From contig CP136571.1 in the NCBI GenBank assembly GCA_035192965.1, positions 268,501 through 332,500 of the forward strand: a DNA stretch of 64,000 nt, read 5' to 3'. The notes beneath the pieces were generated by a model that ran no database searches, was not told where the DNA came from, and saw nothing but the letters and a program-made list of their open reading frames with translations. This document shows, piece by piece, positions 17,680-26,674 of this stretch (its first letter is position 1; each line of letters starts with the position of its first letter). Position numbers and translations under genes: made by a program. The stretch comes from Fuscovulum sp. Lineage in GTDB: Bacteria > Pseudomonadota > Alphaproteobacteria > Rhodobacterales > Rhodobacteraceae.

Positions 17680-18705
17680 TCACTGGCAAGCAGCGACGCC
17701 TTCCATGGCGCCTTCGCAAGCCTGTTCTTTGGTGATGTGGCCGGCGTCGATCGCCAGGTTCAGCGTGTCCTTGGTGATCGGGGTCGGGTTCAGAAGGATT
17801 GCGTTCATTTCAACGCCCTTCTCGCCGCCCGAGAACTTGGTCGCGCCCGGGATGGCGTCCAGCGCGGTGCCGTCAGCCATGGCCGAGGCGATTTCGCCAG
17901 CGGCTTTGCCGAGGTCACGTGCGTTCTTCCACACCGAAACGGTCTGGGTGCCACGTGCCACGCGGTTGATCGCGGCGAGGTCGCCGTCCTGACCACCCAG
18001 CGGAACGTTCAGGCCCTGAGCTGCCAGAGCGGCAGCAGCACCACCGGCCATGCCGTCGTTCTGCGACAGAACGGCGTCAACGGCGTTGTTGTTGGCGGTG
18101 AGGATCTGTTCCATGTTCTTCTGGGCGTTCTCGGGCTTCCAGCCGTCCGAGTTCGCTTCGCCGACGATCACGATGTCGCCCGAGGCAACAGCGGCGCCGA
18201 TCACTTCTTCCATGCCCTGACGCAGGAAGCCGACGTTCGGGTCACCCGGGTCGCCCTTGATGATCGCGTAGTTGCCCTTCGGGGCCACAGCGAAAACCGA
18301 CTCGGCGATGATGCGGCCCACGCCGACGTTGTCGAACGTCAGGTAGAAGGTGCGTGCATCTTCGATCAGGCGGTCATAGCCGACGACCGGGATACCTTCG
18401 GCAGCGGCCTTTTCGATGGCCGGAGCGATGGCGTCCTTGTCCCATGCATTGATGATCAGCGCGTCAACACCCTGTGCGATCAGCGCGTCGATGTCGGACA
18501 GCTGCTTTTCAGCAGACGACTGGGCATCGGCCGAGATGTATTCGTTGCCAGCGGCTTCGATGGCGGCCTTCATTGCGGCTTCGTCGATCTTCCAACGCTC
18601 TTCCTGGAACTGAGCCCAGGACACGCCGATCTTCTTGCCTTCTGCCAGAGCGGCAGACGAGAAACCTGTCACTGCCATGACGGCAGCGAGAATTGCGATA
18701 CGCAT
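17680..18705 (-). CDS. xylF: xylose ABC transporter periplasmic substrate-binding protein
   Basis: 341-aa periplasmic type I sugar-binding protein that captures D-xylose for XylGH. It has a clear Sec signal (MRIAILAAVMAVTGFSSAALA, cut before EGKKIGV), the XylF start IGVSWAQFQEERWKIDEAAM, VDALIINAWDKDAI, GIPVVGYDRLIE, LTFDNVGVGRI and LSQNDGMAGGAAAAL, all close to E. coli XylF. The ATG at 18705 has a GGAGG at 7-nt spacing. It is the first gene of the xylFHGBA-AKR unit, with a promoter and palindromic operators upstream and a terminator-like hairpin just after its stop. Confidence 0.96.
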   Translation of the reverse strand: MRIAILAAVMAVTGFSSAALAEGKKIGVSWAQFQEERWKIDEAAMKAAIEAAGNEYISADAQSSAEKQLSDIDALIAQGVDALIINAWDKDAIAPAIEKAAAEGIPVVGYDRLIEDARTFYLTFDNVGVGRIIAESVFAVAPKGNYAIIKGDPGDPNVGFLRQGMEEVIGAAVASGDIVIVGEANSDGWKPENAQKNMEQILTANNNAVDAVLSQNDGMAGGAAAALAAQGLNVPLGGQDGDLAAINRVARGTQTVSVWKNARDLGKAAGEIASAMADGTALDAIPGATKFSGGEKGVEMNAILLNPTPITKDTLNLAIDAGHITKEQACEGAMEGVAACQ

Positions 18706-18728
18706 TATTATCCTCCCTATGGATGCGG

Positions 18729-18768
18729 CCAGCGTATGGCCGGTACGACGGATTCGTCGGCACGCTGG
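18729..18768 (-). other. 5'-leader stem-loop of the xylF mRNA
   Basis: A 7-bp perfect inverted repeat (CCAGCGT 18729-18735, ACGCTGG 18762-18768) encloses an inner 5-bp repeat (CGACG 18746-18750, CGTCG 18755-18759). It lies between the predicted -10 box and the ribosome-binding site, so most of it would be in the leader RNA. It may stabilise the abundant xylF message. Confidence 0.55.
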
Positions 18769-18798
18769 AAAATAGGCGGGAATAATTTCAGTTGTCAA
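18769..18798 (-). promoter_or_regulatory. predicted sigma-70-type promoter of xylF
   Basis: On the minus strand a perfect TTGACA (18798-18793) is followed after 18 nt by TATTTT (18774-18769), about 65 nt before the xylF ATG. The -35 box is overlapped by one of the palindromes proposed as the XylR operator, so repressor binding would block it. Confidence 0.6.
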
Positions 18799-18817
18799 AA
18801 TAAATTTGATCGTCAAA
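18795..18817. promoter_or_regulatory. candidate XylR operator at the xylF promoter
   Basis: Two overlapping palindromes share an arm: TCAAA-ATAAA-TTTGA (18795-18809) and TTTGA-TCG-TCAAA (18805-18817). The second has the same 5-3-5 architecture and near-identical arms as the palindrome in front of xylR. ROK-family repressors bind AT-rich TTTG/CAAA palindromes. Position on and just upstream of the -35 box fits repression in the absence of xylose. Confidence 0.6.
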
Positions 18818-18913
18818 TCTGACGCTGCCTAGGAAACTGGCGATTTCATGCGGCAGTGCAGCAATTATCGGGATGTCCGCAAAGAATATGGCAGGCATTC
18901 TGCCCGTTTTTAG

Positions 18914-18926
18914 TTTGGAGACCAAA
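18914..18926. promoter_or_regulatory. candidate XylR autoregulatory operator
   Basis: Palindrome TTTGG-AGA-CCAAA ends 3 nt before the xylR ATG and covers its GGAGA ribosome-binding site. It matches the TTTGA-N3-TCAAA palindrome at the xylF promoter at 4 of 5 arm positions, with the variant base changed symmetrically. This suggests that XylR also controls its own gene. Confidence 0.5.
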
Positions 18927-18929
18927 TAA

Positions 18930-20207
18930 ATGCACCTGAAGGGGCAGATGGACGATGGCGGAGAGGGGCGCAGGGGCTGTGGCCCGCTGATCCCGCCGCT
19001 TTCCGATACGCTGCGCCCGCTTCGCCAGCAGGTGTTCGAACGGGTGCGCGCGGCGGGGCTGATTCCCAGGGTGCAGGTGGCCAAGGACCTGGGGGTGAGC
19101 CCGGCATCGGTGACCACGATCACACAGGAACTGATCGAGGCAGGGCTGATCGAAGAGGTCGCCGCCCCACGCGATCTGGATCAGGGGCGGGGGCGGCCTG
19201 CGGTGTCGCTGGGGGTGCGCGCAAATGCGCATCGCGTGGCCGGAATGAAGCTGTCCGACCGGGAACATACGGCGGTTATCGTTGATTTTGCTGGGAATTT
19301 GATCGCCGATGACGTGATCCCTCGCCGGCCAGGGCCGATGGCGCTGGCCGATATTCTGGCTGCAATTGAAACCTTGCTGGACCGGGTCTGTGCCAAGGCG
19401 GGGATCGCGCGCAGCCAGCTTTCGGCGGTGGGGATCGGCGTGCCGGGCTTTGTGGATTCGGTCGCGGGCATGGTGATGTGGTCATCCGTGCTGACCGAAC
19501 GGGCGGTGCCTTTGGCCGCGGCGGCGCAGGCGCGGCTGAACCTTCCTGTCACCGTCGACAACGATGCCAATCTGGTGACGCTGGCGGAATTGTGGTTCGG
19601 GGCGGGGCGGGGTTTGGCGGATTTCGCGGTGGTCACCATCGAGCATGGGGTGGGGATGGGATATGTCATCAACCACCGAATTTACCGCGGTGCTCAAGGA
19701 CTTGGCATGGAATTGGGGCATACCAAGGTGCAGTTGGATGGCGCCTTGTGCCGCTGCGGGCAGCGGGGGTGTCTGGAGGCCTATATCGCCGACTATGCGC
19801 TGGCGCGCGAGGCGACCACGGCGTTGAACTGGACGCATCGCGAGGGGCAGTCGATCAGCGTTTTGCTGGAAAGCCTGTATGACCATGCCAAGGCCGGGAA
19901 CACGGCGGCGCGGTCGATCTTTCGCCGGGCGGGGCGCTATCTGGCGGTTGGATTATCCAATGTTATCAATCTGTTCGACCCAGCGCTGATCATCCTGTCG
20001 GGCGAACGGATGCGCTATGATTACCTTTATGCGCAAGAGACCCTGGCCGAGATGGAGATGCTGGCGATCCAGACCGGACGCCCGCGCCCGCCAATTGAAA
20101 TTCACGCTTGGGGTGATCTTTTGTGGGCGCATGGGGCGGCGGCGCTGGCACTGTCTTTCGTAAGCGAAGGGCTGCTCGTGCCGGTGCGGGAAATCGCGGC
20201 ACAATAG
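18930..20207 (+). CDS. xylR: ROK-family transcriptional repressor XylR
   Basis: 425-aa regulator with an N-terminal winged helix (LRPLRQQVFERVRAAGLIPRVQVAKDLGVSPASVTTITQELIEAGLIEE in consecutive segments, residues about 25-75) and a C-terminal ROK sugar-binding domain. That domain shows VGIGVPGFVDS, VDNDANL, HGVGMGYVI, MELGHTKVQ with zinc-binding His, and the zinc motif LCRCGQRGCLEAY. The N-terminal DxGxT phosphate loop of ROK kinases is absent, as in ROK repressors. Divergent from xylFHGBA, so xylose-responsive control of that unit is the expected role. The ATG at 18930 has a GGAGA before it; M7 (18948) is an alternative start. Confidence 0.92.
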   Translation: MHLKGQMDDGGEGRRGCGPLIPPLSDTLRPLRQQVFERVRAAGLIPRVQVAKDLGVSPASVTTITQELIEAGLIEEVAAPRDLDQGRGRPAVSLGVRANAHRVAGMKLSDREHTAVIVDFAGNLIADDVIPRRPGPMALADILAAIETLLDRVCAKAGIARSQLSAVGIGVPGFVDSVAGMVMWSSVLTERAVPLAAAAQARLNLPVTVDNDANLVTLAELWFGAGRGLADFAVVTIEHGVGMGYVINHRIYRGAQGLGMELGHTKVQLDGALCRCGQRGCLEAYIADYALAREATTALNWTHREGQSISVLLESLYDHAKAGNTAARSIFRRAGRYLAVGLSNVINLFDPALIILSGERMRYDYLYAQETLAEMEMLAIQTGRPRPPIEIHAWGDLLWAHGAAALALSFVSEGLLVPVREIAAQ

Positions 20208-20217
20208 CGAAATTGGC

Positions 20218-20273
20218 GTGCAGCAGCCGGTGCAGACGGCTGTGCAGACAGCTGTGCATACGCAGCGAACGGC
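20218..20273. repeat. block of four 12-bp GTGCA-type direct repeats, copy 1
   Basis: Four contiguous 12-mers with no spacing: GTGCAGCAGCCG (20218), GTGCAGACGGCT (20230), GTGCAGACAGCT (20242), GTGCATACGCAG (20254), then CGAACGG (20266-20272). It starts 10 nt after the xylR stop. A second block with the same unit count, unit length and tail is at 49930-49984. The rest of the xylR-tamA gap (20274-20431) shows nothing I can assign. Confidence 0.85.
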
Positions 20274-20431
20274 AGGGAACGATTTCATTAACTGCGCGTT
20301 CATTACGGCATCGGACCGCGCACCAGAACGTGACCTGATTCGGCGGCGGATTTCGGCGGTGGTCAGGCGCGGGTCATTGCGCCGGGATGGTTAGGTTGCG
20401 ATAGTCACATTCATTGATCCTGGAGGTTGCC

Positions 20432-22249
20432 TTGCCGCCCTTTTCCATCCGGCCCCTGCGCCGCTGCTGCGGGGTGGCGCTGTTCGCGCTTGTGACCCTT
20501 GGCGGGCAGTCCGTGGCGCTGGAGCGGCTGGAATTCCGGACACCGGGCGCATCGGAAGATCTGGCGGCATCACTGCGGGGGGCATCCCTGCTGGCGGCAT
20601 CGGAACTGGATGGTCAGACGAATGCACAGGATCTGTTTGCCGCGGCGCGGGCGGAATATGGCGCGCTGCTGGGCGCGCTTTATGCCAAGGGGCATTACTC
20701 TGGCGTGATCAACATCCGGATCGACGGCCGCGAGGCCGCGTCGATTGCACCGCTGGATGCACCGGGGCGGATCGACGTGATCGAGGTGACAGTACAGCCG
20801 GGGCCGGCCTTTCGCCTGTCACGGGCGGATATTGCGCCGCTGGCCCGGGGAACAGAACTGCCTGAGGGGTTTGCGATCGGGCAACCCGCCTTTTCCAACG
20901 TGGTGCGCGAGGCGGCGGTGGCGGGGGTTTCCGGCTGGCGCGACCAGGGCCATGCCAAGGCGGCAGTGGCCGGGCAAGAAGTGACGGCCAATCATCGTGA
21001 TGCCACCCTGTCGGCGCAGGTTGCGCTGGAACCGGGGCCGCGCCTGCGCTTTGGCGCGATGACGGTTGAGGGCGCCGAGCGGATGCGGGTGCGCCGCGTG
21101 ATCAAGATTGCCGGATTGCCAGAGGGTGAGGTGTTTTCACCTGCCGAACTGGAACGCGCGGCAAACCGGTTGCGGCGGACGGGCGTGTTCAAATCGGTGG
21201 CCATGACCGAGGGGGACGTGCTGTCGCCCGATCTGTTGCCGATCACCGCGACGGTGGTGGAGGAAAAACCGCGCCGCTACAGTTTCGGGGCCGAGATTGC
21301 GAGCCAGGACGGGCTGGCGCTGACGGGATACTGGCTGCATCGCAATTTGCTGGGCGGCGGGGAAAGGCTGCGCATTGATGGCGAGGTGACGAATATCGGC
21401 GCGCAGAACAGCGGGATCGATTATTCGCTGGGCTTTACAATCGAACGCCCTGCGACACTGACCCCGGATACAACGGTCGGCTTTGGCGCAGAGATCGGCC
21501 ATCTGGACGAAGAAGACTACTTTGCCGATGTGGCGACCGCCGGGGTAAAGGTGACGCATTACTTTACCGATGCACTGACCGGGCGGCTGGCGCTGGATTA
21601 CGAATATGCCAATGGCCGCGATGAGGTGAGCGATTTCCTGTTTCGCAACGTGTCCATCCCCATCGGGGTGACGTGGGACCGTCGAAACGACAAGGCGAAT
21701 GCGACATCGGGGTTCTATCTGGATGCCGAGGTGAAGCCCTTCTTCGGCTTTGGCACCACAGGCAGCGGCACGCGGACCAAGGTGGATGCGCGGGGCTATC
21801 TGGGCCTTGGCGCGGAGGACCGTTTCGTTCTGGCGGGACGGTTCCAACTGGGCGCGGTGATCGGGTCCGGTCTGCTGGAAACGCCGCGGGATGACCTGTT
21901 CTATAGCGGCGGGGGCGGGACGGTGCGGGGGCAGCCCTATCAATCGCTGGGCGTGAACGTGGCGCGGGGGCTGTTGTCGCCCAAGATCGGGGCCACGCAT
22001 TTCATCGGAACGCAGCTTGAGGCGCGCGCGATGGTGACGGACCGGATCGGGGTGGTCGGGTTCTTTGATGCAGGCCGTGTGGATGTGGGCGAGTTTTTCA
22101 GCGGGCCGGGGGATTGGCATTCGGGCGCGGGCCTGGGCATCCGCTATGACACGGGGTTCGGGCCGATCCGGCTGGATGTGGCAACGCCGGTGGGCGGGAC
22201 CACGGGCGATGGCGTGCAGATTTACGTGGGTCTGGGGCAGGCATTCTGA
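20432..22249 (+). CDS. tamA: TamA-type outer-membrane assembly factor (Omp85 family)
   Basis: Outer-membrane beta-barrel of the translocation and assembly module, working with TamB in outer-membrane protein and lipid homeostasis. The 605-aa protein starts at TTG 20432, chosen because GGAGG lies 5 nt before it. A signal peptide (about the first 28 residues, RRCCGVALFALVTLGGQSVA) is followed by POTRA domains (for example VTVQPGPAFRLSRADI; MTVEGAERMRVRRVIKIAGL) and the 16-strand barrel with FYSGGGGTVRGQPYQSLG (the Omp85 VRGF/Y loop) and a terminal aromatic IYVGLGQAF. Its stop overlaps the tamB start by one base. Confidence 0.93.
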   Translation: MPPFSIRPLRRCCGVALFALVTLGGQSVALERLEFRTPGASEDLAASLRGASLLAASELDGQTNAQDLFAAARAEYGALLGALYAKGHYSGVINIRIDGREAASIAPLDAPGRIDVIEVTVQPGPAFRLSRADIAPLARGTELPEGFAIGQPAFSNVVREAAVAGVSGWRDQGHAKAAVAGQEVTANHRDATLSAQVALEPGPRLRFGAMTVEGAERMRVRRVIKIAGLPEGEVFSPAELERAANRLRRTGVFKSVAMTEGDVLSPDLLPITATVVEEKPRRYSFGAEIASQDGLALTGYWLHRNLLGGGERLRIDGEVTNIGAQNSGIDYSLGFTIERPATLTPDTTVGFGAEIGHLDEEDYFADVATAGVKVTHYFTDALTGRLALDYEYANGRDEVSDFLFRNVSIPIGVTWDRRNDKANATSGFYLDAEVKPFFGFGTTGSGTRTKVDARGYLGLGAEDRFVLAGRFQLGAVIGSGLLETPRDDLFYSGGGGTVRGQPYQSLGVNVARGLLSPKIGATHFIGTQLEARAMVTDRIGVVGFFDAGRVDVGEFFSGPGDWHSGAGLGIRYDTGFGPIRLDVATPVGGTTGDGVQIYVGLGQAF

Positions 22250-25200
22250 TGCGGATATGGCCCACCCTTGCGATCTGCTGCCTTCCCCTTGCCGCCGTGG
22301 CACAGGACGATGACCGGGGATATCTGACCGCGCTGCTGGAGGACAATCTTTCCGGGGCGGGGCGGTCGGTGGTGATTACCGGGTTTGCCGGGGCGCTGTC
22401 ATCGCAGGCGACGATTGAGCGGCTGACAATCGCGGATGATGCGGGCGTCTGGCTGACGCTGGAAGGGGTGCGGCTGGATTGGAGCCGGTCTGCGCTGCTG
22501 CGCGGCGTGGTGGATGTGACCGAGCTTTCGGCGCAGGAAATTGTGCTGGAGCGGATTCCGCAGGCAGGGGACGCCGCGCCGTCGCCCGAGGCGGGGAGCT
22601 TCACCCTACCCGAATTGCCGGTTTCCATCAGCATCGGACGGCTGGCGGCGGACCGCATCGTGCTGGGCGAGGCCGTACTGGGCGAAGCGCTGGAAGCGCG
22701 GCTGGAGGCATCGGCAGAGCTGGCCGATGGCGAGGGGCGAACGGACCTGCTGCTGGAACGCAGCGATGACGGGCCTGCAGGGCGGCTGGACCTGAGCGCG
22801 GCGTTTACAAATGCCACTGGGCAATTCGTGCTGGACCTTGTGGCCGAGGAAGAGGCGGGCGGGATCGCGGTATCCAAGCTGGGGATACCGGGTGCGCCTG
22901 CGGCGCGGCTGTCGGTGCAGGGGGTTGCGCCGATCAGCGATTTCGCGGCATCGGTCGGGCTGGTGACGGATGGGCAGGAGCGGCTGGCCGGAACGGTGCA
23001 GCTGATCGGGTCTGACGACGGGTCGCAGGGGTTTGACGTTGATCTGACGGGTGATCTGGCGCCGCTGTGGATGCCGGAGTATCGCGACTTTTTCGGGGAT
23101 CAGATTGCGTTGAAGGCCTCCGGGGACCGGTCGCCCGAAGGGGTGTTGCGGCTGCGGTCCTTTGCGATGGATGCGCAGGCGATTGATCTGTCGGGGACAG
23201 CGACGCTGGCCGCGGATGGGTTGCCGCTGGCCTTTGATGTGAATGGCAGGATCGGGTTGGAGAGCGGCGCGCCAGTGCTGCTGCCGCTTTCGGGCGAAGA
23301 TCAGACGCGGGTGCAATCGGTGCTGCTGGACGTCGCTTATGACAAGGTGGCGGGCGAAGGTTGGACCGGGGATGTTGTCATCGACGGGCTGGACCGGGCG
23401 GGGCTGAAGGCGGATCGGCTGGCGCTGGACGGGGCGGGGCGCATCTGGCGGCGCGATGGCGTGGCGAATGTGGGCGCAACATTGGATTTCGCGGCGAGCG
23501 GGCTGCTGCCGGATGATCCGGCGCTGGCGCAGGCCGTGGGCGCGAACCTTGGCGGGCAGGTGATCCTGTCCTGGCAGCAAGGGGGCGATGGGCTGCGGCT
23601 GCCGCGGATCGTGCTGGAGGGCGAAGATTACGGGCTGACGGGGCGCGCGCTGATCGAGGGGCTGGAGGCGGCGCTGACCGTTTCAGGCGTGGCGCGGGCG
23701 CGGGTGGATGATCTGGCGCGGTTCTCGGGTCTTGCCGGGCGGCCCTTGGCGGGGGCGGCGGGGCTGGAGGTGACGGGGAGCGCGAGCCCGCTGACCGGGG
23801 CGTTCGACGTTGAGGCGAACCTGATCGGCACAGATGTGGCGGTGGCGCAGGCGGAACTGGACCGGTTGCTGAAGGGATCGTCGCGGATCGCGCTGTCAGC
23901 GGCCCGGACAGAAACGGGGACGGTCCTGCGCGACCTGACCGTGGCGGCACAGAGCCTGACGGCAAAGGCCAGCGGGACGGTAAGCAGCGGGCAAAGCGAT
24001 CTGTCGGCGCGGGTGGATTTTGCCGATCTGTCGGTGATGGGCGGGGGCTATCGCGGGGCGTTTCTGGGGGACGTGCGGTTTACCGGGGCGGCGGCGGATG
24101 GGCGGGTGACGTTGCAGGGCAACGCGCGCGATCTGGCCATCGGGCAGGCCGAGGCAGACAGGCTGCTGCGCGGGCAGACGGCGCTGTCTGCCGATCTGTC
24201 GGTGGCGGGTGGGCGGATGGTGCTGAATTCCGCGCTGGTGGAGAACCCGCAGGTGCGGGTGGCGGCCGATGGCACGGCTGAGGGCGCGGCACGGCGGATC
24301 AACGTCAATGCGCGGCTGGCTGATCTGGCGCTGTTGCTGCCCGATTTCGCGGGACCGCTGACGATAAGCGGTACGGCGGCGGATGACGGGCAGGGGTTTG
24401 ACCTGAACCTGCGTGGTCAGGGACCGGGCGGGATTGATGCGCAGGTGGTGGGGCGCGTGCGGGGCGATGGCACCGCGGCGAACCTGACGATCAGCGGTGC
24501 GGCGCAGGCGGGGCTGGCCAATGCGTTCCTGTCGGGGCGGCTGATTTCGGGGCCGGTGCGGTTTGACCTTGGGGTGAACGGGCCTTTGGCGCTGTCATCG
24601 CTGTCGGGGCGGGTGGCGTTGACCGGGGGGCGGATCGCCGATCCGGGGCTGGCCTTTGCCTTGGAGGGTGTGGCGCTGACCGCCGATCTGGCGGGAAGTC
24701 GGGCGCAGATTTCGGGCGGCGGGGCCCTGTCGAGCGGCGGGCGCGTGGATGTAGGCGGCGGCGTTGGCTTGGCTGCGCCTTTTGAGGCCGATCTGCGGAT
24801 CGGGCTGCGCAATGCGGTGCTGCGCGATCCGCAACTGTTTCAGACCACGGCGAATGGCGAAGTGACAATCCGGGGGCCGTTGACCGGGGGTGGCGCGATT
24901 GGCGGGCAGATCACGCTGTCCGAGACCGAAGTGCAGATCCCGTCAACCGGGATGGGCGGGGCATCGGACCTTGTCGATTTGCAGCATGTGAACGAAGCGG
25001 CCGAGGTGCGGGCCACGCGGGCGCGGGCCGGGCTGTTGGGGATGGGCGAGTCTGGCGGCGGCGGTGGTGGCGCGCGGCCCTTTGCGATTGACCTGCTGAT
25101 ATCCGCGCCGTCACAGATTTATGTGCGCGGGCGCGGGCTGGATGCGGAACTGGGCGGCCAGTTGCGGCTGGGCGGGTCCACTGCGGCTGTGGTGCCTGCG

Positions 25201-25773
25201 GGTTCGTTTGAACTGATCCGGGGGCGGTTGAACATTCTGGGCAAGCGGCTGGATCTGGGTGAGGCGACGCTGACCTTGCAGGGGAATTTCGTGCCGGTTG
25301 TGGCGGTATCTGCGTCGACCGAGAGCGATGGGATCACCAGTTTCATCCGCATCGATGGCCCCGCGAATGAACCGGTGGTGAGTTTCCAATCCACCCCGCA
25401 ACTGCCCGAGGAGGAGGTGTTGTCGCGCCTGCTGTTCGGACGCGGGATCGAAACGCTGTCGGTGTTGCAGGCGGCGCAACTGGCCAATGCGGTGGCCACG
25501 CTGGCCGGGCGCGGCGGGGTGGGCATCATCGGGCGGTTGCGGCAGGGGTTCGGGCTGGACGATCTGGATGTGCAGACCGGGGCCGATGGCGGGGCCACGG
25601 TGCGGGCGGGGAAATACCTGTCAGAAAACGTCTATACCGAGGTGGAGGTGGATGATCAGGGGCAGAGCCAGATCAACCTGAACCTTGATGTGACAGACTC
25701 GGTCACCATTCGCGGACGGGCCGGATCGGCGGGCGAAACGGGGTTGGGCATCTATTTCGAGAAGGATTACTGA
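22249..25773 (+). CDS. tamB: translocation/assembly module protein TamB
   Basis: 1174-aa AsmA-like/DUF490 protein that spans the periplasm as a long hydrophobic beta-groove and partners TamA; the family is implicated in lipid transport to the outer membrane. An N-terminal signal/anchor (MRIWPTLAICCLPLAAVAQ) is followed by many amphipathic beta-strand repeats (…LRGVVDVTELSAQEIVLERI…). The C-terminal TamB domain contains YVRGRGLDAELGGQLRLGG, ELIRGRLNILGKRLDLGEA, EEEVLSRLLFGRGIETLS and a terminal GLGIYFEKDY. It overlaps tamA by 1 nt, so the pair is coupled, and overlaps the end of the convergent BrkB gene by 7 nt. Confidence 0.94.
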   Translation: MRIWPTLAICCLPLAAVAQDDDRGYLTALLEDNLSGAGRSVVITGFAGALSSQATIERLTIADDAGVWLTLEGVRLDWSRSALLRGVVDVTELSAQEIVLERIPQAGDAAPSPEAGSFTLPELPVSISIGRLAADRIVLGEAVLGEALEARLEASAELADGEGRTDLLLERSDDGPAGRLDLSAAFTNATGQFVLDLVAEEEAGGIAVSKLGIPGAPAARLSVQGVAPISDFAASVGLVTDGQERLAGTVQLIGSDDGSQGFDVDLTGDLAPLWMPEYRDFFGDQIALKASGDRSPEGVLRLRSFAMDAQAIDLSGTATLAADGLPLAFDVNGRIGLESGAPVLLPLSGEDQTRVQSVLLDVAYDKVAGEGWTGDVVIDGLDRAGLKADRLALDGAGRIWRRDGVANVGATLDFAASGLLPDDPALAQAVGANLGGQVILSWQQGGDGLRLPRIVLEGEDYGLTGRALIEGLEAALTVSGVARARVDDLARFSGLAGRPLAGAAGLEVTGSASPLTGAFDVEANLIGTDVAVAQAELDRLLKGSSRIALSAARTETGTVLRDLTVAAQSLTAKASGTVSSGQSDLSARVDFADLSVMGGGYRGAFLGDVRFTGAAADGRVTLQGNARDLAIGQAEADRLLRGQTALSADLSVAGGRMVLNSALVENPQVRVAADGTAEGAARRINVNARLADLALLLPDFAGPLTISGTAADDGQGFDLNLRGQGPGGIDAQVVGRVRGDGTAANLTISGAAQAGLANAFLSGRLISGPVRFDLGVNGPLALSSLSGRVALTGGRIADPGLAFALEGVALTADLAGSRAQISGGGALSSGGRVDVGGGVGLAAPFEADLRIGLRNAVLRDPQLFQTTANGEVTIRGPLTGGGAIGGQITLSETEVQIPSTGMGGASDLVDLQHVNEAAEVRATRARAGLLGMGESGGGGGGARPFAIDLLISAPSQIYVRGRGLDAELGGQLRLGGSTAAVVPAGSFELIRGRLNILGKRLDLGEATLTLQGNFVPVVAVSASTESDGITSFIRIDGPANEPVVSFQSTPQLPEEEVLSRLLFGRGIETLSVLQAAQLANAVATLAGRGGVGIIGRLRQGFGLDDLDVQTGADGGATVRAGKYLSENVYTEVEVDDQGQSQINLNLDVTDSVTIRGRAGSAGETGLGIYFEKDY

Positions 25774-26603
25774 TCCCGCGCCATTGCCTTGCGTTTGGCA
25801 TGCGAGGCATCGACGGCGGCACCCAGAAGGATCGCGTAGCCCGACAGATAGAGCCAGACCAACAGCGCTGCGACCGCCCCGATAGAGCCGTAAATGCGGT
25901 TATAGGTATCGAAATTCGCCAGATAGATCACCAGCCCGCGTGAGGCGGCGATCCAGATGATGACGGCGACCACGATCCCGCGCGTAAACAGGCGATGTTC
26001 CAGTTTCCGGTTCAGGCCAAGGCGATAGATTAGCGCGACGCCAATCACCACGATCATCAGGCTGAGGAAAAGCTGCAACGCCTCGAGCGCGGCGGTGGTG
26101 AAACCGCCCAGCGGCAGGAATGACAGCGCCAAAGGCCCCACGACGGCGGCCAACAGGCCAGCGATGGCAAGACCCACCATCACCAGCGTCAGCACGATCG
26201 CGCGGAAGTAATGGCGCATACCAGCGCGGTTGGGCAGACCGTGGATGGCGTTCAACCCCCGGATCAGGGCAGCGGCCGAGGCGCGCGCCGTCCAGAGGGC
26301 AAGAAAAAGCGATACGAAGGTTGCCAGACCCAGCCCGCCCGGGGGGCCGGCGAGGATGGATTCGATCTGGTCCGAGATCAGCAACCACGCGTCGGGGGGA
26401 AGATAATCGCGCGCGAGTTCCAGTTCCTGTCGGATCAAGGTGGCGTCGGAAAAGCTGCCCCAGATGGCGATGACGGCGGCGGCCGCGGGGAAAATGGCCA
26501 GAAAACCATAGAAGGCGATGCCCGCGGCGATAAGATCAAGCTCTCGCTCATCCGAGAGGTGCCAGAGGTCTTTGAGGATGACGGGGATATTGGGGATGGG
26601 CAT
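25767..26603 (-). CDS. YihY/BrkB-family inner-membrane protein
   Basis: 278-aa polytopic protein with about six hydrophobic helices. It was formerly annotated as ribonuclease BN or virulence factor BrkB; the biochemical role is unknown. Family features: the N-terminal DERELDLIAAGIAFYGFLAIFPA, WTARASAAALIRGLNAIHG, and the terminal RIYGSIGAVAALLVWLYLSGYAILLGAAVDA. The ATG at 26603 begins MPIPNIPVILKDLW; longer frames run back through a repeat region and are rejected. Convergent with tamB. Confidence 0.88.
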   Translation of the reverse strand: MPIPNIPVILKDLWHLSDERELDLIAAGIAFYGFLAIFPAAAAVIAIWGSFSDATLIRQELELARDYLPPDAWLLISDQIESILAGPPGGLGLATFVSLFLALWTARASAAALIRGLNAIHGLPNRAGMRHYFRAIVLTLVMVGLAIAGLLAAVVGPLALSFLPLGGFTTAALEALQLFLSLMIVVIGVALIYRLGLNRKLEHRLFTRGIVVAVIIWIAASRGLVIYLANFDTYNRIYGSIGAVAALLVWLYLSGYAILLGAAVDASHAKRKAMARDQ

Positions 26604-26674
26604 GGGGGGAGTGTAGGCGGGGAATGGTGCTTTGTGTAGGGCCGGGTTTGGATCGGCGTTCGCAATCAAGGCCA

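Noticed and set aside
17302..18822. 506-codon plus-strand frame antisense to xylF
   Set aside because: Shadow frame; xylF has a signal peptide, RBS and full family motifs.
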